Assembly (NCBI GenBank): GCA_963746735.1
Contig: CAVVCO010000032.1
Span: 184,588 to 248,587 of the forward strand
Length of the DNA stretch: 64,000 bases
Direction of reading: 5' to 3'
From: CAVSWT01 sp963746735
Lineage (GTDB): Bacteria > Bacteroidota > Ignavibacteria > Ignavibacteriales > Ignavibacteriaceae
Positions 41,101-49,163 of this stretch are shown in pieces (within the stretch, counting starts at the first letter, position 1; each line of letters begins with the position of its first letter). A program made the translations under genes and the position numbers. Below the pieces are notes generated by a model that was given only the letters and a program-made list of their open reading frames with translations, did no database searches and was not told the DNA's origin.

Positions 41101-42683
41101 TCTTCAAATTTTTTCTCAATGAAAGCAGGAGCTATCGTCTGCCCTCTTATATTTTTATAAATATCTTTAACTCTATCTACAATGTATAAAAATCCGTTTT
41201 GGTCCTCTGTAAATAAATCGCCTGTGTTAATCCAATATTCACCTTCAACACGTTTATTGGCATCTTCAAAATATTTGGCAACATAGGCTCCGCTGATTTG
41301 AAGCTCACCGACATCACTAAATCTATATTTTATCCCGGGCAGCGCAATTCCAACAGAGTCTTTTACATAATGATCCGGCGGTGTCATGCTTATTCCCCCG
41401 GTTGCTTCTGTCATTCCAAACCCGCTTACTAAAGCAACAGAATGAGAGTTAAGGAATTTAAAAACTTTCGGCTCAAGATAACCAGCCGCTGAAATTCCCC
41501 ACCGTAAATTTTTGCCGACTAATTTTCGTAACGCTTCTTTTTTTATATTTTTATCCAAAACATTTTCAACAGAGCTTAACGCATGCTCGTAAATTTGTTT
41601 CCAGCGAAGAGGAATACTTACAAAGCCTGTGGGCTGAACTTTATTCATTAAATTAATCAATGAATCGATATCATTTTTCCCTGCAAAGACATAAGTGCCG
41701 CCCCAATAAATCATTCCCATCATTTCAAAATATCTTCCGAAAGTGTGAAACAAGGGGAGATAACAAAGTAAAACTTCATTATTGCCGACTTCAGGGAGAG
41801 CGGCTCCTCTTGCAAATCTTTTGGTAATTAAATTATAATTTGTGAAAGCAACACCTTTGGGAACGCCGGTGCTTCCCGATGTAAACATTACCGTTGATAT
41901 TTCATCGAGTTTAAATTTATTTCTCTTAGATAAAATTTCTTCCGCTTCTTTTTCACGGATATGAGAAATAAAATCATGATAATTAATTATTGAATCTTTT
42001 TCATTTTCATCTGGTAAATAATTTCCCGTAAAAATTATCTTAAATGGATGAGAAGATTTATCACGAACTTTTTTAAGCAATTCAACTCTTTGAATAGAAT
42101 CTGTAATAACGATATTAAAATTTATGAGATTAAAAATGTGCTCAAGATTTTCTTGTCCGAAATGAATATGAAGAGGGGAAACAAAAATATCATAAGTAAG
42201 GCAAGCAATGTCGCAAAGAGCTCCCTCAATACAATTGTCCATGTATATTGCTGTTTTGGGTAAACGTACGGCTTTATAAAAAGACGCTGCTAATTTTTTT
42301 ATTTTCTCTTTTACAAGCTTGTAGCTGTAATCATTCTTTACACTGCCTTCAAAAGCAGAAAACAAAGTTTTTTCGGGATGAGTTTCTAGTCTCTGGTTAA
42401 TCATTGCAAGCAAAGAATAATCTGATACACGAATTGCTTTGAATGTTGTTTCAGCCCAGCGATATCGCTCTTCTCTATTTTTTAAATTTGTAAGAAATAA
42501 AGTTGACCTAGTTGAATTGAGGTATCTATGCCAGGTTTCAGCAGAAGTATTTTCTCCTTTAGATAGTACCTCTTCAGCAAGGTTTAATAGCTCAGTTGAA
42601 TTGAAATTATTTTCATTATTTTTTAGGAATGATTCAAGTTCGGCAATTTTTTTTTCAAAAATTAATTTCATTTTATCTTTCAT
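38106..42683 (-). CDS. Fusion of AMP-forming acyl ligase, unknown helical region and GNAT acetyltransferase
   Basis: This intact protein of about 1525 residues (start taken at 42683, MKDKMKLIF; the frame also allows ATG 42725) has three parts. Residues about 90-630 are an AMP-binding acyl-CoA/acyl ligase: TVMFTSGSTGVPKGVAFT, LPLFHTFGRYFE, GFGMTEATGG, YWINTGDLFTEDQ, IVDRVKDIYKNIRG and the terminal lysine stretch GTFKRKAIE. The middle (about 640-1370) is mostly helical with HEAT-like pieces and no recognised family. The last 150 residues are a GNAT domain (RKPFSAFEIANLHKL, KPYKKRGLGGKLIEDF, HFYLKSFFEKYDFK). A ligase that makes an acyl-adenylate or acyl-CoA joined to an acyl-transferase suggests activation and transfer to protein or small-molecule amines. 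The substrate is unknown. It has no operon partner. Confidence 0.87.
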   Translation of the reverse strand: MKDKMKLIFEKKIAELESFLKNNENNFNSTELLNLAEEVLSKGENTSAETWHRYLNSTRSTLFLTNLKNREERYRWAETTFKAIRVSDYSLLAMINQRLETHPEKTLFSAFEGSVKNDYSYKLVKEKIKKLAASFYKAVRLPKTAIYMDNCIEGALCDIACLTYDIFVSPLHIHFGQENLEHIFNLINFNIVITDSIQRVELLKKVRDKSSHPFKIIFTGNYLPDENEKDSIINYHDFISHIREKEAEEILSKRNKFKLDEISTVMFTSGSTGVPKGVAFTNYNLITKRFARGAALPEVGNNEVLLCYLPLFHTFGRYFEMMGMIYWGGTYVFAGKNDIDSLINLMNKVQPTGFVSIPLRWKQIYEHALSSVENVLDKNIKKEALRKLVGKNLRWGISAAGYLEPKVFKFLNSHSVALVSGFGMTEATGGISMTPPDHYVKDSVGIALPGIKYRFSDVGELQISGAYVAKYFEDANKRVEGEYWINTGDLFTEDQNGFLYIVDRVKDIYKNIRGQTIAPAFIEKKFEDIPGLKRAFLVGDMKPYNTLLIVPDFDEPFIKQAESQNKLKSYFGTLISAVNENLNSYERIVKYVIIERNFEEQKGELTSKGTFKRKAIEANFSKIIDSLYTKSVLKFEIDGINISVPIWAIKDLGITENDLISSKNYLINRVNNSQLLIKRTNQANHIKIGDFEYIINRHEIDLSTFILQPILWLGNKMLVEFFVCKEEWDYDFTGITSQISVQHQKNSTAPNLELRNTEKFNERIKKLNTDLIQALYGNEKEILEALDEIEVLLVKCEHKIINLLSRRIEALANHPKFSVRSKAYKILLFNKPDIDYNKYLPAFINSGLSFLNKKVIENIFKDNIESFNLDAFRQRLEAYRKGLKWPASEQTRQQFMRIIDLLVNYVHKNPSSYSEIRLELVSWILHKQDPVLSHYTYEVFNKLAKWWEARFHLNQYEQSTSNWKKKVIYQDNISSAEKKRIEKILYRSTFLKEAFTLIFHQTNFDLKEVLDDGIFISTISASANRFLYRISVNTKGYKHYDLIILIKPDITRKEVLETIYLMIKISSSTAGLSVLPHLGNFRSKLGVISFAFVNDLNVWERIRMLNSNLSSFKKRDYEFELKLLFIRGIGAFFKVLKNTDYTVIPGNFSPSNAVVPENHFKRGELIISIAGWTNYKNSKEFILHLYNNFYLQTYAHYPSSRGLIKVSWLFDACLEALGGKAGCAFLTELANSMKNISSSELAISIGDYLLDRKSAPYVDSYILSAIKNYHDFIEQNSSSTKEARETFVNNLVSLYRIYKSTELNKFIFYSQTYFSSASEEVKLLFSKLIDSLFKYPDEPAVNRIELVELHEILIEENDRRVLNNLILPSLDQKFELITEEHSKEKEIILTTEISDSFGLNYTIRKPFSAFEIANLHKLFILDNYPVKIDQSLQYLIITDNEDHESIVGGLCYKLQYMNIAHLEGIDISKPYKKRGLGGKLIEDFCSRLKVDGIKTLTTHFYLKSFFEKYDFKIDSRWGGLARIIQ

Positions 42684-42898
42684 TTTTATATGCTGACACA
42701 AAAATAATAAAAAGTAAATAAGCATCTATTACTGTGCAATTTTAATCACTGCGTGAATAAATTATACTTGTGATATTATTAACAGTACAAATTTATATTT
42801 TAGTGTATTGACATTTCGATTTTTATTTTTAAAAACTATTTTCAAGTAAATAAATAATCTATTATAACTAAAACAAACTCAAAAAAAAGGAGCTGGAT

Positions 42899-43327
42899 AT
42901 GGCAATTAGAAAAGCTAGTGCAGAATGGCGAGGCAATTTAACAGAGGGTTCAGGCGATTTAAGCACAGGATCAGGAATACTTAATAAAACTCCATATAAT
43001 TTCGTTTCACGTTTCCAGGATGGCAAACAAACAAATCCTGAAGAACTCGTTGGAGCAGCGCATGCAGGATGTTTTACGATGGCTTTGGCAAATAGTCTTT
43101 CAAAAGATGGATTTAAAGTAAATTCGGTAAAGACTGAGGATAAAGTTCATTTTGAAAAAGTTGATGCCGGATTTAAGATTACAACAATTGATGTAATTAC
43201 AGTTGGAGATGTTGAGGGGATTGATGCAGAAAAATTTCAAAAATATGCTGAAGACACTAAGAAAACATGTATTGTGTCAAGAGCATTAACCGGAGTTGAA
43301 TTTACCCTTGATGCAAAATTAAAATAA
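42899..43327 (+). CDS. osmC: OsmC/Ohr-family peroxiredoxin
   Basis: This 142-residue protein matches OsmC: WRGNLTEGSGDLSTGSG, PEELVGAAHAGCFTMAL and KKTCIVSRALTGVEFTLDAKL. The two redox cysteines are Cys58 and Cys124, spaced as in the family, which reduces organic hydroperoxides through a dithiol pair. The ATG is preceded by AAAGGAGCTGG. It is a single gene, divergent from the ligase fusion, with about 170 bases of AT-rich sequence between them that must hold both promoters. Cytoplasmic. Confidence 0.93.
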   Translation: MAIRKASAEWRGNLTEGSGDLSTGSGILNKTPYNFVSRFQDGKQTNPEELVGAAHAGCFTMALANSLSKDGFKVNSVKTEDKVHFEKVDAGFKITTIDVITVGDVEGIDAEKFQKYAEDTKKTCIVSRALTGVEFTLDAKLK

Positions 43328-43350
43328 AAAATATTTTAATGTTTTTGTTC

Positions 43351-43382
43351 ATAAACCCAATTTCTTTAAAGGAGTTGGGTTT
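43351..43382. terminator. Hairpin TAAACCCAA / TTGGGTTTA between convergent genes
   Basis: A 9-bp stem with a 14-base loop sits between osmC and the opposite-strand GNAT gene. Its left arm and loop (AAACCCAATTTCTTT) match the hairpin at 55336 and nearly match that at 38057. Confidence 0.7.
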
Positions 43383-43407
43383 ATTGCTTTGTAAATCAAT
43401 AAAAAAT

Positions 43408-43686
43408 TTAGGCAATTAATTTTTTATACTCATCATTTCTATTTAAATAAGTTCTTACATAAGAACATGAAGGAATAACTTTTAGATTGTTTTCTTCTGC
43501 GTACTCCAACCCGGCTTTTACAAGAAAAGCAGCTATTTGTTTGCCTCGTAATTCCGGGGGCACATAAGTATGAATCATATTCATAGTATCTTTATCAACC
43601 ATTATATATTCAAGTACAGATTCCTTGCCTTCATTGATTGTTGAAAATTTACTTGCATTTACATTGTGAGTAATTTTGTATTCCAT
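43408..43686 (-). CDS. Small GNAT N-acetyltransferase (YjdJ/Gtn-type)
   Basis: This 92-residue protein is a mini-GNAT domain: VLEYIMVDKDTMNMIHTYVPPELRGKQIAAFLVKAGLEYA contains the acetyl-CoA binding pattern R/QxxG/Ixx, here RGKQIA, and it ends VIPSCSYVRTYLNRN as in the YjdJ/NATD1 group (Pfam Acetyltransf_CG). These proteins are single-domain and their substrates are unknown. It is convergent with osmC and divergent from the peptidase gene. Confidence 0.87.
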   Translation of the reverse strand: MEYKITHNVNASKFSTINEGKESVLEYIMVDKDTMNMIHTYVPPELRGKQIAAFLVKAGLEYAEENNLKVIPSCSYVRTYLNRNDEYKKLIA

Positions 43687-43780
43687 AAAAATCTATTTAA
43701 TAAAAAAAATAATTCTATTATTTTAAAATAGTTAATTAAACTGAACAACTGAATTTATTTCTTAACAACTAATATCTGCC

Positions 43781-45985
43781 ATGCGAAAAATAATACTGCT
43801 CATTTTGTTATTTATTTTTAGTTCACACCAAGTAACTTTTTCACAAAATAAAAAGCTAACACTTGATGAAATATTTAATTCGAGTACATTTTGGGGAAAG
43901 ACCGTTGAAAACATTCAATGGCTGCCTGATGGTACTGCCTTCACATTCACAAAAAGAAATTCTCAAAATGGATTGGAAGATATTTATAAACATTATGTGA
44001 ATTCAGGTAAAGAAGAATTGTTAATCCCTTCATCAGATTTAGTTTATAATGGCAATCAAATTAATATGAGTCATTATTCATGGACAGAGGATGGAAGATA
44101 TTTGCTTATTGCCGGGCCTGAAGCAGCAATCTGGAGGCACTCACGCCAAGCGCCTTATTATCTAATGGATGTGAGCACAAAAAAAATAACTGCGCTCTCT
44201 GATAATAATTCGCATTTAAGAAACGTTAAATTGTCGCCTGATGGCAAGTGGGTCGGGTTTGTTCGTGATCATAATATTTTTATTGTTGAATTGTCAACTG
44301 GAAAAGAAATTCAACTAACAAATGATGGAAGTGATGATATTCTGAATGGAGAATTTGATTGGGTTTATGAAGAAGAGTTCAGTATTGCGGACGGGTGGAG
44401 ATGGTCGCCGGACAGCAAAAAGATTGCTTTCTGGAGATTAGATCAAACTCGAGTTAAAAGTTTTTACTTAGTAGATGAGATGAGCACTTATAATAAAATT
44501 TTCGCTTTGAAATATCCCTTAGCCGGAGAACAAAATTCAATAGTTAAAATAGGTGTCGTTGATATTGATAAAAGAAAAACTTCATGGATGGATTTAGGCA
44601 AAGATGACGATGATTTTTACATTCCAAGAATTTATTGGACGAACTCAGCTGATAAACTTGCAATTGAAAAATTGAACCGGCGGCAGAATCAAATGGAACT
44701 GATTATGTCAGATGCAGCTAACGGAAAGTCTAATATCATAATTACTGATACGGATTCTTGCTGGGTTGAAAGTGAACACGATATTATCTTCTTAAAAAAG
44801 AGCGATGAAATTATCTGGATCTCGGAGATGAGCGGTTATGCCCATGCATATCTTTATGATTACGACGGCAAATTAATTAATCAAATTACATCGGGTAACT
44901 GGGAAGTATCGGATATTATTGGAGCGGATGAAGTAAACAATCTTCTTTATTTCGACGGTAAAAAAGATTCACCCATTGAACAGCAGATTTATAGCGTTGG
45001 GTTTAATGGAAATAATTTGAAAAAGATTTCTAAAAATCATGGCTGGCATGAAGCGGATTTTTCACCGGACTATAAATATTTTATTCAGTATTCCTCCGAT
45101 GCTGAAACTCCAACTAAGGTGACACTCAACAAAGCAGACGGTTCTTTAATCAGAACACTTGAAGAAAATAAAATTGAGGCAGCAAAAGAATATGGAATTG
45201 TCTATCCCAAATTTATAAAAGTTAAAACCAGCGACGGTGTTGAGCTTAATGCTTACATGATGAAGCCCTTAAATTTGGATTCAACAAAAAAATACCCTGT
45301 GGTTGTTTTTGGTTACGGCGGCATTGGTTCTCAATCCGTTGTTGATAGATGGGGAAGCGGCAAGAGTTCAAGCTTCAGCAGAGATCTTTTGTGGCATAAT
45401 TATCTTCTACAGCATGGTTATTTAATCTTTTGTATTGATAACCGCGGCACTGGCGGAAGAGGGAAGTCGTTTAAGAATTTAGTTTACGGTGATCTTGGTA
45501 AATGGGCAGTGAATGATCAAATTGAAGGGAAAAACTATTTATCTTCTTTACCTTTTGTTGACGGCAAACGAATTGGGTTTTGGGGATGGAGCGGCGGCGG
45601 CTACCTCGCTTTAATGCTTATGACAAAAGGTGCCGGAAATTTTAAAGCGGCAATTGCAGTTGCACCGGTTTCCGATTTTCATCTTTATGACGATATCTGG
45701 ACAGAACGTTATATGGGTTTGCCTAATGAAAATGCTGAAGGTTATAAATCAGCAAGCGCGTTGACTTATGCTGATAAATTGAAAGGCAAACTTTTGATGA
45801 TACACGGGACAATGGATGATAATGTTCATTATCAAAATACTTTGCAGATGGCAAACGAGCTTGAAGCAAATGCAAAGCAATTTGACATGATGCTTTATCC
45901 AAATAGAAACCACGGAATATATGGGGGTTTAACTCAGTTTCATCTTTTCACAAAAATGACAGATTTCTTTTTGAATAATTTGTGA
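43781..45985 (+). CDS. S9B-type dipeptidyl peptidase IV
   Basis: This 734-residue protein has a signal peptide (IILLILLFIFSSHQVTFSQ), an eight-bladed propeller region (DPPIV_N; SPDGKWVGFVRDHNIFI, EFDWVYEEEFSIADGWRWSPDSKKIAFWRLD) and a C-terminal alpha/beta-hydrolase domain. The Glu-Glu pair in VYEEEF, which binds the substrate N terminus in DPP4, is present. The triad is Ser604 (GWSGGG), Asp679 (HGTMDDNVHYQN) and His711 (NRNHGIYGG). It should remove X-Pro or X-Ala dipeptides from peptide N termini in the periplasm or at the surface. Intact, monocistronic. Confidence 0.94.
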   Translation: MRKIILLILLFIFSSHQVTFSQNKKLTLDEIFNSSTFWGKTVENIQWLPDGTAFTFTKRNSQNGLEDIYKHYVNSGKEELLIPSSDLVYNGNQINMSHYSWTEDGRYLLIAGPEAAIWRHSRQAPYYLMDVSTKKITALSDNNSHLRNVKLSPDGKWVGFVRDHNIFIVELSTGKEIQLTNDGSDDILNGEFDWVYEEEFSIADGWRWSPDSKKIAFWRLDQTRVKSFYLVDEMSTYNKIFALKYPLAGEQNSIVKIGVVDIDKRKTSWMDLGKDDDDFYIPRIYWTNSADKLAIEKLNRRQNQMELIMSDAANGKSNIIITDTDSCWVESEHDIIFLKKSDEIIWISEMSGYAHAYLYDYDGKLINQITSGNWEVSDIIGADEVNNLLYFDGKKDSPIEQQIYSVGFNGNNLKKISKNHGWHEADFSPDYKYFIQYSSDAETPTKVTLNKADGSLIRTLEENKIEAAKEYGIVYPKFIKVKTSDGVELNAYMMKPLNLDSTKKYPVVVFGYGGIGSQSVVDRWGSGKSSSFSRDLLWHNYLLQHGYLIFCIDNRGTGGRGKSFKNLVYGDLGKWAVNDQIEGKNYLSSLPFVDGKRIGFWGWSGGGYLALMLMTKGAGNFKAAIAVAPVSDFHLYDDIWTERYMGLPNENAEGYKSASALTYADKLKGKLLMIHGTMDDNVHYQNTLQMANELEANAKQFDMMLYPNRNHGIYGGLTQFHLFTKMTDFFLNNL

Positions 45986-46003
45986 AAAATATTTTGTAAG
46001 AGG

Positions 46004-46032
46004 TCCTCCCTTTGGGAGGATTTAGGTGGGCC
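46004..46032. repeat. Family-A GC-rich palindromic repeat, short copy
   Basis: The stem TCCTCCC / GGGAGGA (7 bp, TTT loop) is followed by AGGTGGG. On the opposite strand it reads CCCACC...TCCTCCCAAAGGGAGGA, the pattern of the copies at 47248, 47335, 58102 and 62976. It lies in the 49-base gap between the peptidase and ychF, where it may also terminate transcription. Confidence 0.65.
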
Positions 46033-46034
46033 GC

Positions 46035-47136
46035 TTATACATTAAACAAAAAGTGCATTACATCGCCGTCTTCAACTGTATATTCTTTTCCTTCAACACG
46101 CATTACTCCTGCTGATTTACATGCTGCTTCTGATTTGTAATGTATATAATCGTTATAGCCAATAACTTCAGCACGAATAAAACCTTTTTCAAAATCTGTG
46201 TGAATAACTCCGGCAGCTAGTGGAGCCTTCCACCCTCTGTGGATTGTCCAGGCTCGCACTTCTTTTGGCCCTGCAGTGAAATAGCTTATCAAACCAAGAG
46301 TGTGAAATCCTGTTCTAATAATTTTTTCTAAACCGCTTTCTTTAACTCCATAAGAATCTAAAAATTCGGCTCGTTCTTCATCCTCCAAACCAACTAATTC
46401 TTCTTCAACTTTTGCAGAAATTTTAACAAAGTCTGCGCCTCTTTTTTCCGCAAATTCTTTTAAACTTTTTACATACGCATTATCACTGCTTAAACCGTCT
46501 TCATCAACATTAGCACAGATAAATGGTTTTTTTAGAAGTAAGAAATCCAACTTCCTTAAAAAGCTGTTTTACAGTTTCCTTTTCTATATCATGATATGCT
46601 GAAGCAACATTCCCATCATTTAAAAACTTTAAAATTAATTCAGCATCCTCCAGCATTGCTTTAGCTGCTTTGTCACCCTTAGCCATCTTTTGCAGCCGTT
46701 CAATTTTTCTTTCAAGAATTTGAACATCAGCAAGAAGCAATTCGGTTTCAATTACTTCAACATCTCTAATGGGATTTATACTGCCGTCAACATGAACAAT
46801 ATCCGGGTTATCAAAACATCTTACCACTTGAACGATTGCTTCAGTCTCGCGTATATTGGTTAAAAATTGATTACCTAATCCTTCGCCTTTACTTGCGCCT
46901 TTTACAAGTCCGGCAATATCAACAAAATCCACAGTTGCATTTACTATTCTTGCGGGATTAACAAGCTTTGCCAGCTCTGCTAATCTTGCATCTGGAACAG
47001 GAACAATCGCTTTGTTTGGTTCGATAGTGCAGAAAGGATAATTAGCGGCTTCGGCGTTTTGTGCTTTGGTAAGTGCGTTAAATAAAGTTGATTTACCCAC
47101 ATTCGGCAGCCCGACAATTCCAATACTTAAACCCAT
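46035..47136 (-). CDS. ychF: Ribosome-associated ATPase YchF (frame broken near 46530)
   Basis: This universal Obg-like ATPase (about 367 residues in full) starts MGLSIGIVGLPNVGKSTLFNALT (P-loop) and has DFVDIAGLVKGASKGEGLGNQFL and the long helical-domain hinge. The C-terminal TGS domain has LGLISYFTAGPKEVRAWTI, RAEVIGYNDYI and GKEYTVEDGDVMHFLFNV. It binds ATP rather than GTP and associates with ribosomes and stress responses. The frame breaks in a T7 run at 46527-46533, where LTSKKPFICANVDEDGLSS should read through; one base is missing or extra. This is a homopolymer indel in a gene that is present almost everywhere, so an error is likely. Confidence 0.95.
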
Positions 47137-47247
47137 TAAATAAAATCTCCGTTAGAAAAAATGAATACTTTAATGATCAAATATAAAAATAATAAATGAG
47201 AATGAGTGATTGACTGAATGGATGATTAACTATTCATGCTACATTTT

Positions 47248-47366
47248 ACCCACCCCTGCCCCTCCCAAGAGGGGACAATGCAATTGTTGGTGTGGTTAGC
47301 ATTTCAAACAAAAAGTAAAAAATGAAAATAAAAATCCCCTCCAAGGAGGGGATAAAGGGGTGGGTT
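47248..47366. repeat. Inverted pair of family-A GC-rich repeats
   Basis: Copy one at 47248-47276 starts ACCCACCCCTGCCCCTCCC and ends AGAGGGGAC. Copy two at 47335-47366 is inverted and starts TCCCCTCCAAGGAGGGG, ending GGGGTGGGTT, with an internal 7-bp stem. The two face each other across 58 AT-rich bases and could pair as one long hairpin. They fill the only notable part of the 361-base gap 47137-47497; nothing else is seen there. Confidence 0.8.
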
Positions 47367-47497
47367 AATTAATTTTTTAAATATGTCGTTCATCGCATTC
47401 CAACAATGACAGCAACATACTAAATTCTAATTTTTAAGAGTTAATATTAAATTTCAAGCGTGTTCTGGTTCTATGAACCATGTGAGGCAAATAAAAA

Positions 47498-48109
47498 TCA
47501 AAGTATATTATTTGCTTTCAAATCAATGAGCAGCTGATCATAAGTTGTAAACTGTGTGCCGCCCCAGCCTAATTTTTTTGCGCCTTCAACATATTCGGGA
47601 ATATCATCTATAAAAAAATGTTCATTAGATGGTTTATTTGTATACGCTTCAGCAGCACGATAGATTTTTTCTTCCGGCTTAACGCTTCCTACTTCATGGG
47701 ATAAAATTAGCTTGTCATAATATTTAAGAAAATCATAATGTTCCCAGCCGTATTTTTTATGAATTGAATTTGTATTTGAAAGTAGCACAAGAGTGTATTT
47801 TTCTTTTAGCTTTGGAAGTAATGAGACAACATCTTCATTCACGCTAAAAACTTCAGAATAAATTTTACAAAATGTTTCTGCATCTATTTTATTATCAACA
47901 GCATTTAACATTATCTTTATAAATTCATCTTCGGGTAATTTGCCGCTTTCATATTGCTTATGTATTTCATAATTATTCATGTAGAAATCCATGAATTTCT
48001 TACCAAGATTTTCTTCAACTTCATTTAACCTGTTGATTAAAATATTATAATCAAAAGGAAGTTGAACGTTTCCAAGATCAAAAACTATTACAGAAAATTT
48101 TTTATTCAT
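47498..48109 (-). CDS. HAD-IA family hydrolase (YihX-like phosphatase)
   Basis: This protein of about 203 residues has the HAD motifs FDLGNV (nucleophile aspartate), LLSNTNSIH (motif II), GSVKPEEKIY (motif III lysine) and FIDDIPEYVEGAKKLGW (motif IV). The helical cap between motifs I and II puts it in subfamily IA, close to sugar-phosphate phosphatases such as YihX. I choose ATG 48109 with the ribosome site AAGGA five bases before it, rather than the TTG at 48124 that would overlap the next gene. The substrate is unknown; probably cytoplasmic phosphate ester hydrolysis. Confidence 0.87.
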   Translation of the reverse strand: MNKKFSVIVFDLGNVQLPFDYNILINRLNEVEENLGKKFMDFYMNNYEIHKQYESGKLPEDEFIKIMLNAVDNKIDAETFCKIYSEVFSVNEDVVSLLPKLKEKYTLVLLSNTNSIHKKYGWEHYDFLKYYDKLILSHEVGSVKPEEKIYRAAEAYTNKPSNEHFFIDDIPEYVEGAKKLGWGGTQFTTYDQLLIDLKANNIL

Positions 48110-48120
48110 ATTATCCTTAT

Positions 48121-48597
48121 TCAAAACTTGTTAAATACAAACTCACTATCATTTTTAATAAATAATCCGGTTACAAATCCAATCGGCATAGCTAAAATTC
48201 CAACAAAAATTGGGAATCTATTTGGCGATTGAAACCTGCCATTGGTGGCTAAAGCTGCAACTAAATATGCCAGCAAACCTGTTCCGAATCCAACTAGGCA
48301 TCCGCTTCCATAATCAGTATTGCCATCTTTTATTTTAACTTTATTAATATTACTTAATGGAATGCTTGTTAAACTAGATTCAAAATCTCCATAATAAAGT
48401 GAATCATTCTCAACATGCAAATATTCGCACAAAATTACTTCCTGGTTTAATAAAGTTATTTGAGAATAATATTTTTCACCTAAATTATTTATTAAAGTAT
48501 AATCTTTTTTTGTTTCATTTGAATTGCCAACATAACTAACAGTTGAACAGCCAGTTAAAAAACTAGCGAAGATTAATATAATTAAAATAGATTTCAT
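48121..48597 (-). CDS. Lipoprotein, tandem paralogue 2
   Basis: This 158-residue protein has the lipobox LTGC after MKSILIILIFASF. The mature part has NETKKDYTLINNLGEKYYSQI, then YLHVENDSLYYG..ESSLTSIPLSNINKVKIKD, and ends with two hydrophobic glycine-rich segments (GCLVGFGTGLLAYLVAALAT, PIFVGILAMPIGFVTGLFI). It is clearly paralogous to the next gene (shared YVGN/S...KKDY, HVENDSL, SIPLS). The C-terminal hairpin-like hydrophobic pair would sit in a membrane. Function unknown. Confidence 0.7.
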   Translation of the reverse strand: MKSILIILIFASFLTGCSTVSYVGNSNETKKDYTLINNLGEKYYSQITLLNQEVILCEYLHVENDSLYYGDFESSLTSIPLSNINKVKIKDGNTDYGSGCLVGFGTGLLAYLVAALATNGRFQSPNRFPIFVGILAMPIGFVTGLFIKNDSEFVFNKF

Positions 48598-48664
48598 AAA
48601 ATTCCCCGTTTTTATATTAAAAATTTGAAGTCACCAATTCAATAAAAGTATTCCATACTTAGAT

Positions 48665-49138
48665 TTAAATTTCATTGAATATAAATTCCATATGCCCGCT
48701 TATAAAATACCCGGCCACAAAACCAATCGGCGTTGATAGAACCCCTAACCAAAACACACCAATGCTATTGTCGCTAGATTTATTGGATAAAGCGTATGTA
48801 ATTAAACCTGTTACTAATCCAGTACCTAATCCAATGAAAATGCCTGATACTAGACTGGAAGGTTTGTCCTTGATAAAAATTTTGTTCACCCTGCTTAAAG
48901 GAATGCTGCTCAGATTTGATTCATTAAGTCCATAGAAAAGAGAATCATTTTCAACATGGATATACTCACGCCAAAATTCTTTTTTGTCAATCAATATTAT
49001 ATGTGAACTATTTCTTGCGCCTAGATAATTTATCTGTGAATAATCTTTTTTAGATTCACCGGGGCTGCCAACATAATTAATTGTTGCACAGCCGCCGAAG
49101 AATAAAGCTATAATAAAGATCGATGAAATAATTTTCAT
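48665..49138 (-). CDS. Lipoprotein, tandem paralogue 1
   Basis: This 157-residue lipoprotein (lipobox FGGC) is a sister of the gene downstream. It shares TINYVGSPGESKKDYSQIN, HVENDSLFYGLNESNLSSIPLS and the two C-terminal hydrophobic glycine-rich segments (GIFIGLGTGLVTGLITYALS, GVLSTPIGFVAGYFI). The pair arose by local duplication and lies downstream of the M16 peptidase genes on the same strand, with short gaps, so they may be in one transcript. Function unknown. Confidence 0.7.
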   Translation of the reverse strand: MKIISSIFIIALFFGGCATINYVGSPGESKKDYSQINYLGARNSSHIILIDKKEFWREYIHVENDSLFYGLNESNLSSIPLSRVNKIFIKDKPSSLVSGIFIGLGTGLVTGLITYALSNKSSDNSIGVFWLGVLSTPIGFVAGYFISGHMEFIFNEI

Positions 49139-49163
49139 ATTTCTCCCCGTTTTAAATTGAAAT

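Noticed and set aside
48110..48124. TTG start of the HAD hydrolase overlapping the neighbouring gene
   Set aside because: ATG 48109 has a good ribosome site at the right distance and the family start MNKKFSVIVFDLGNV.
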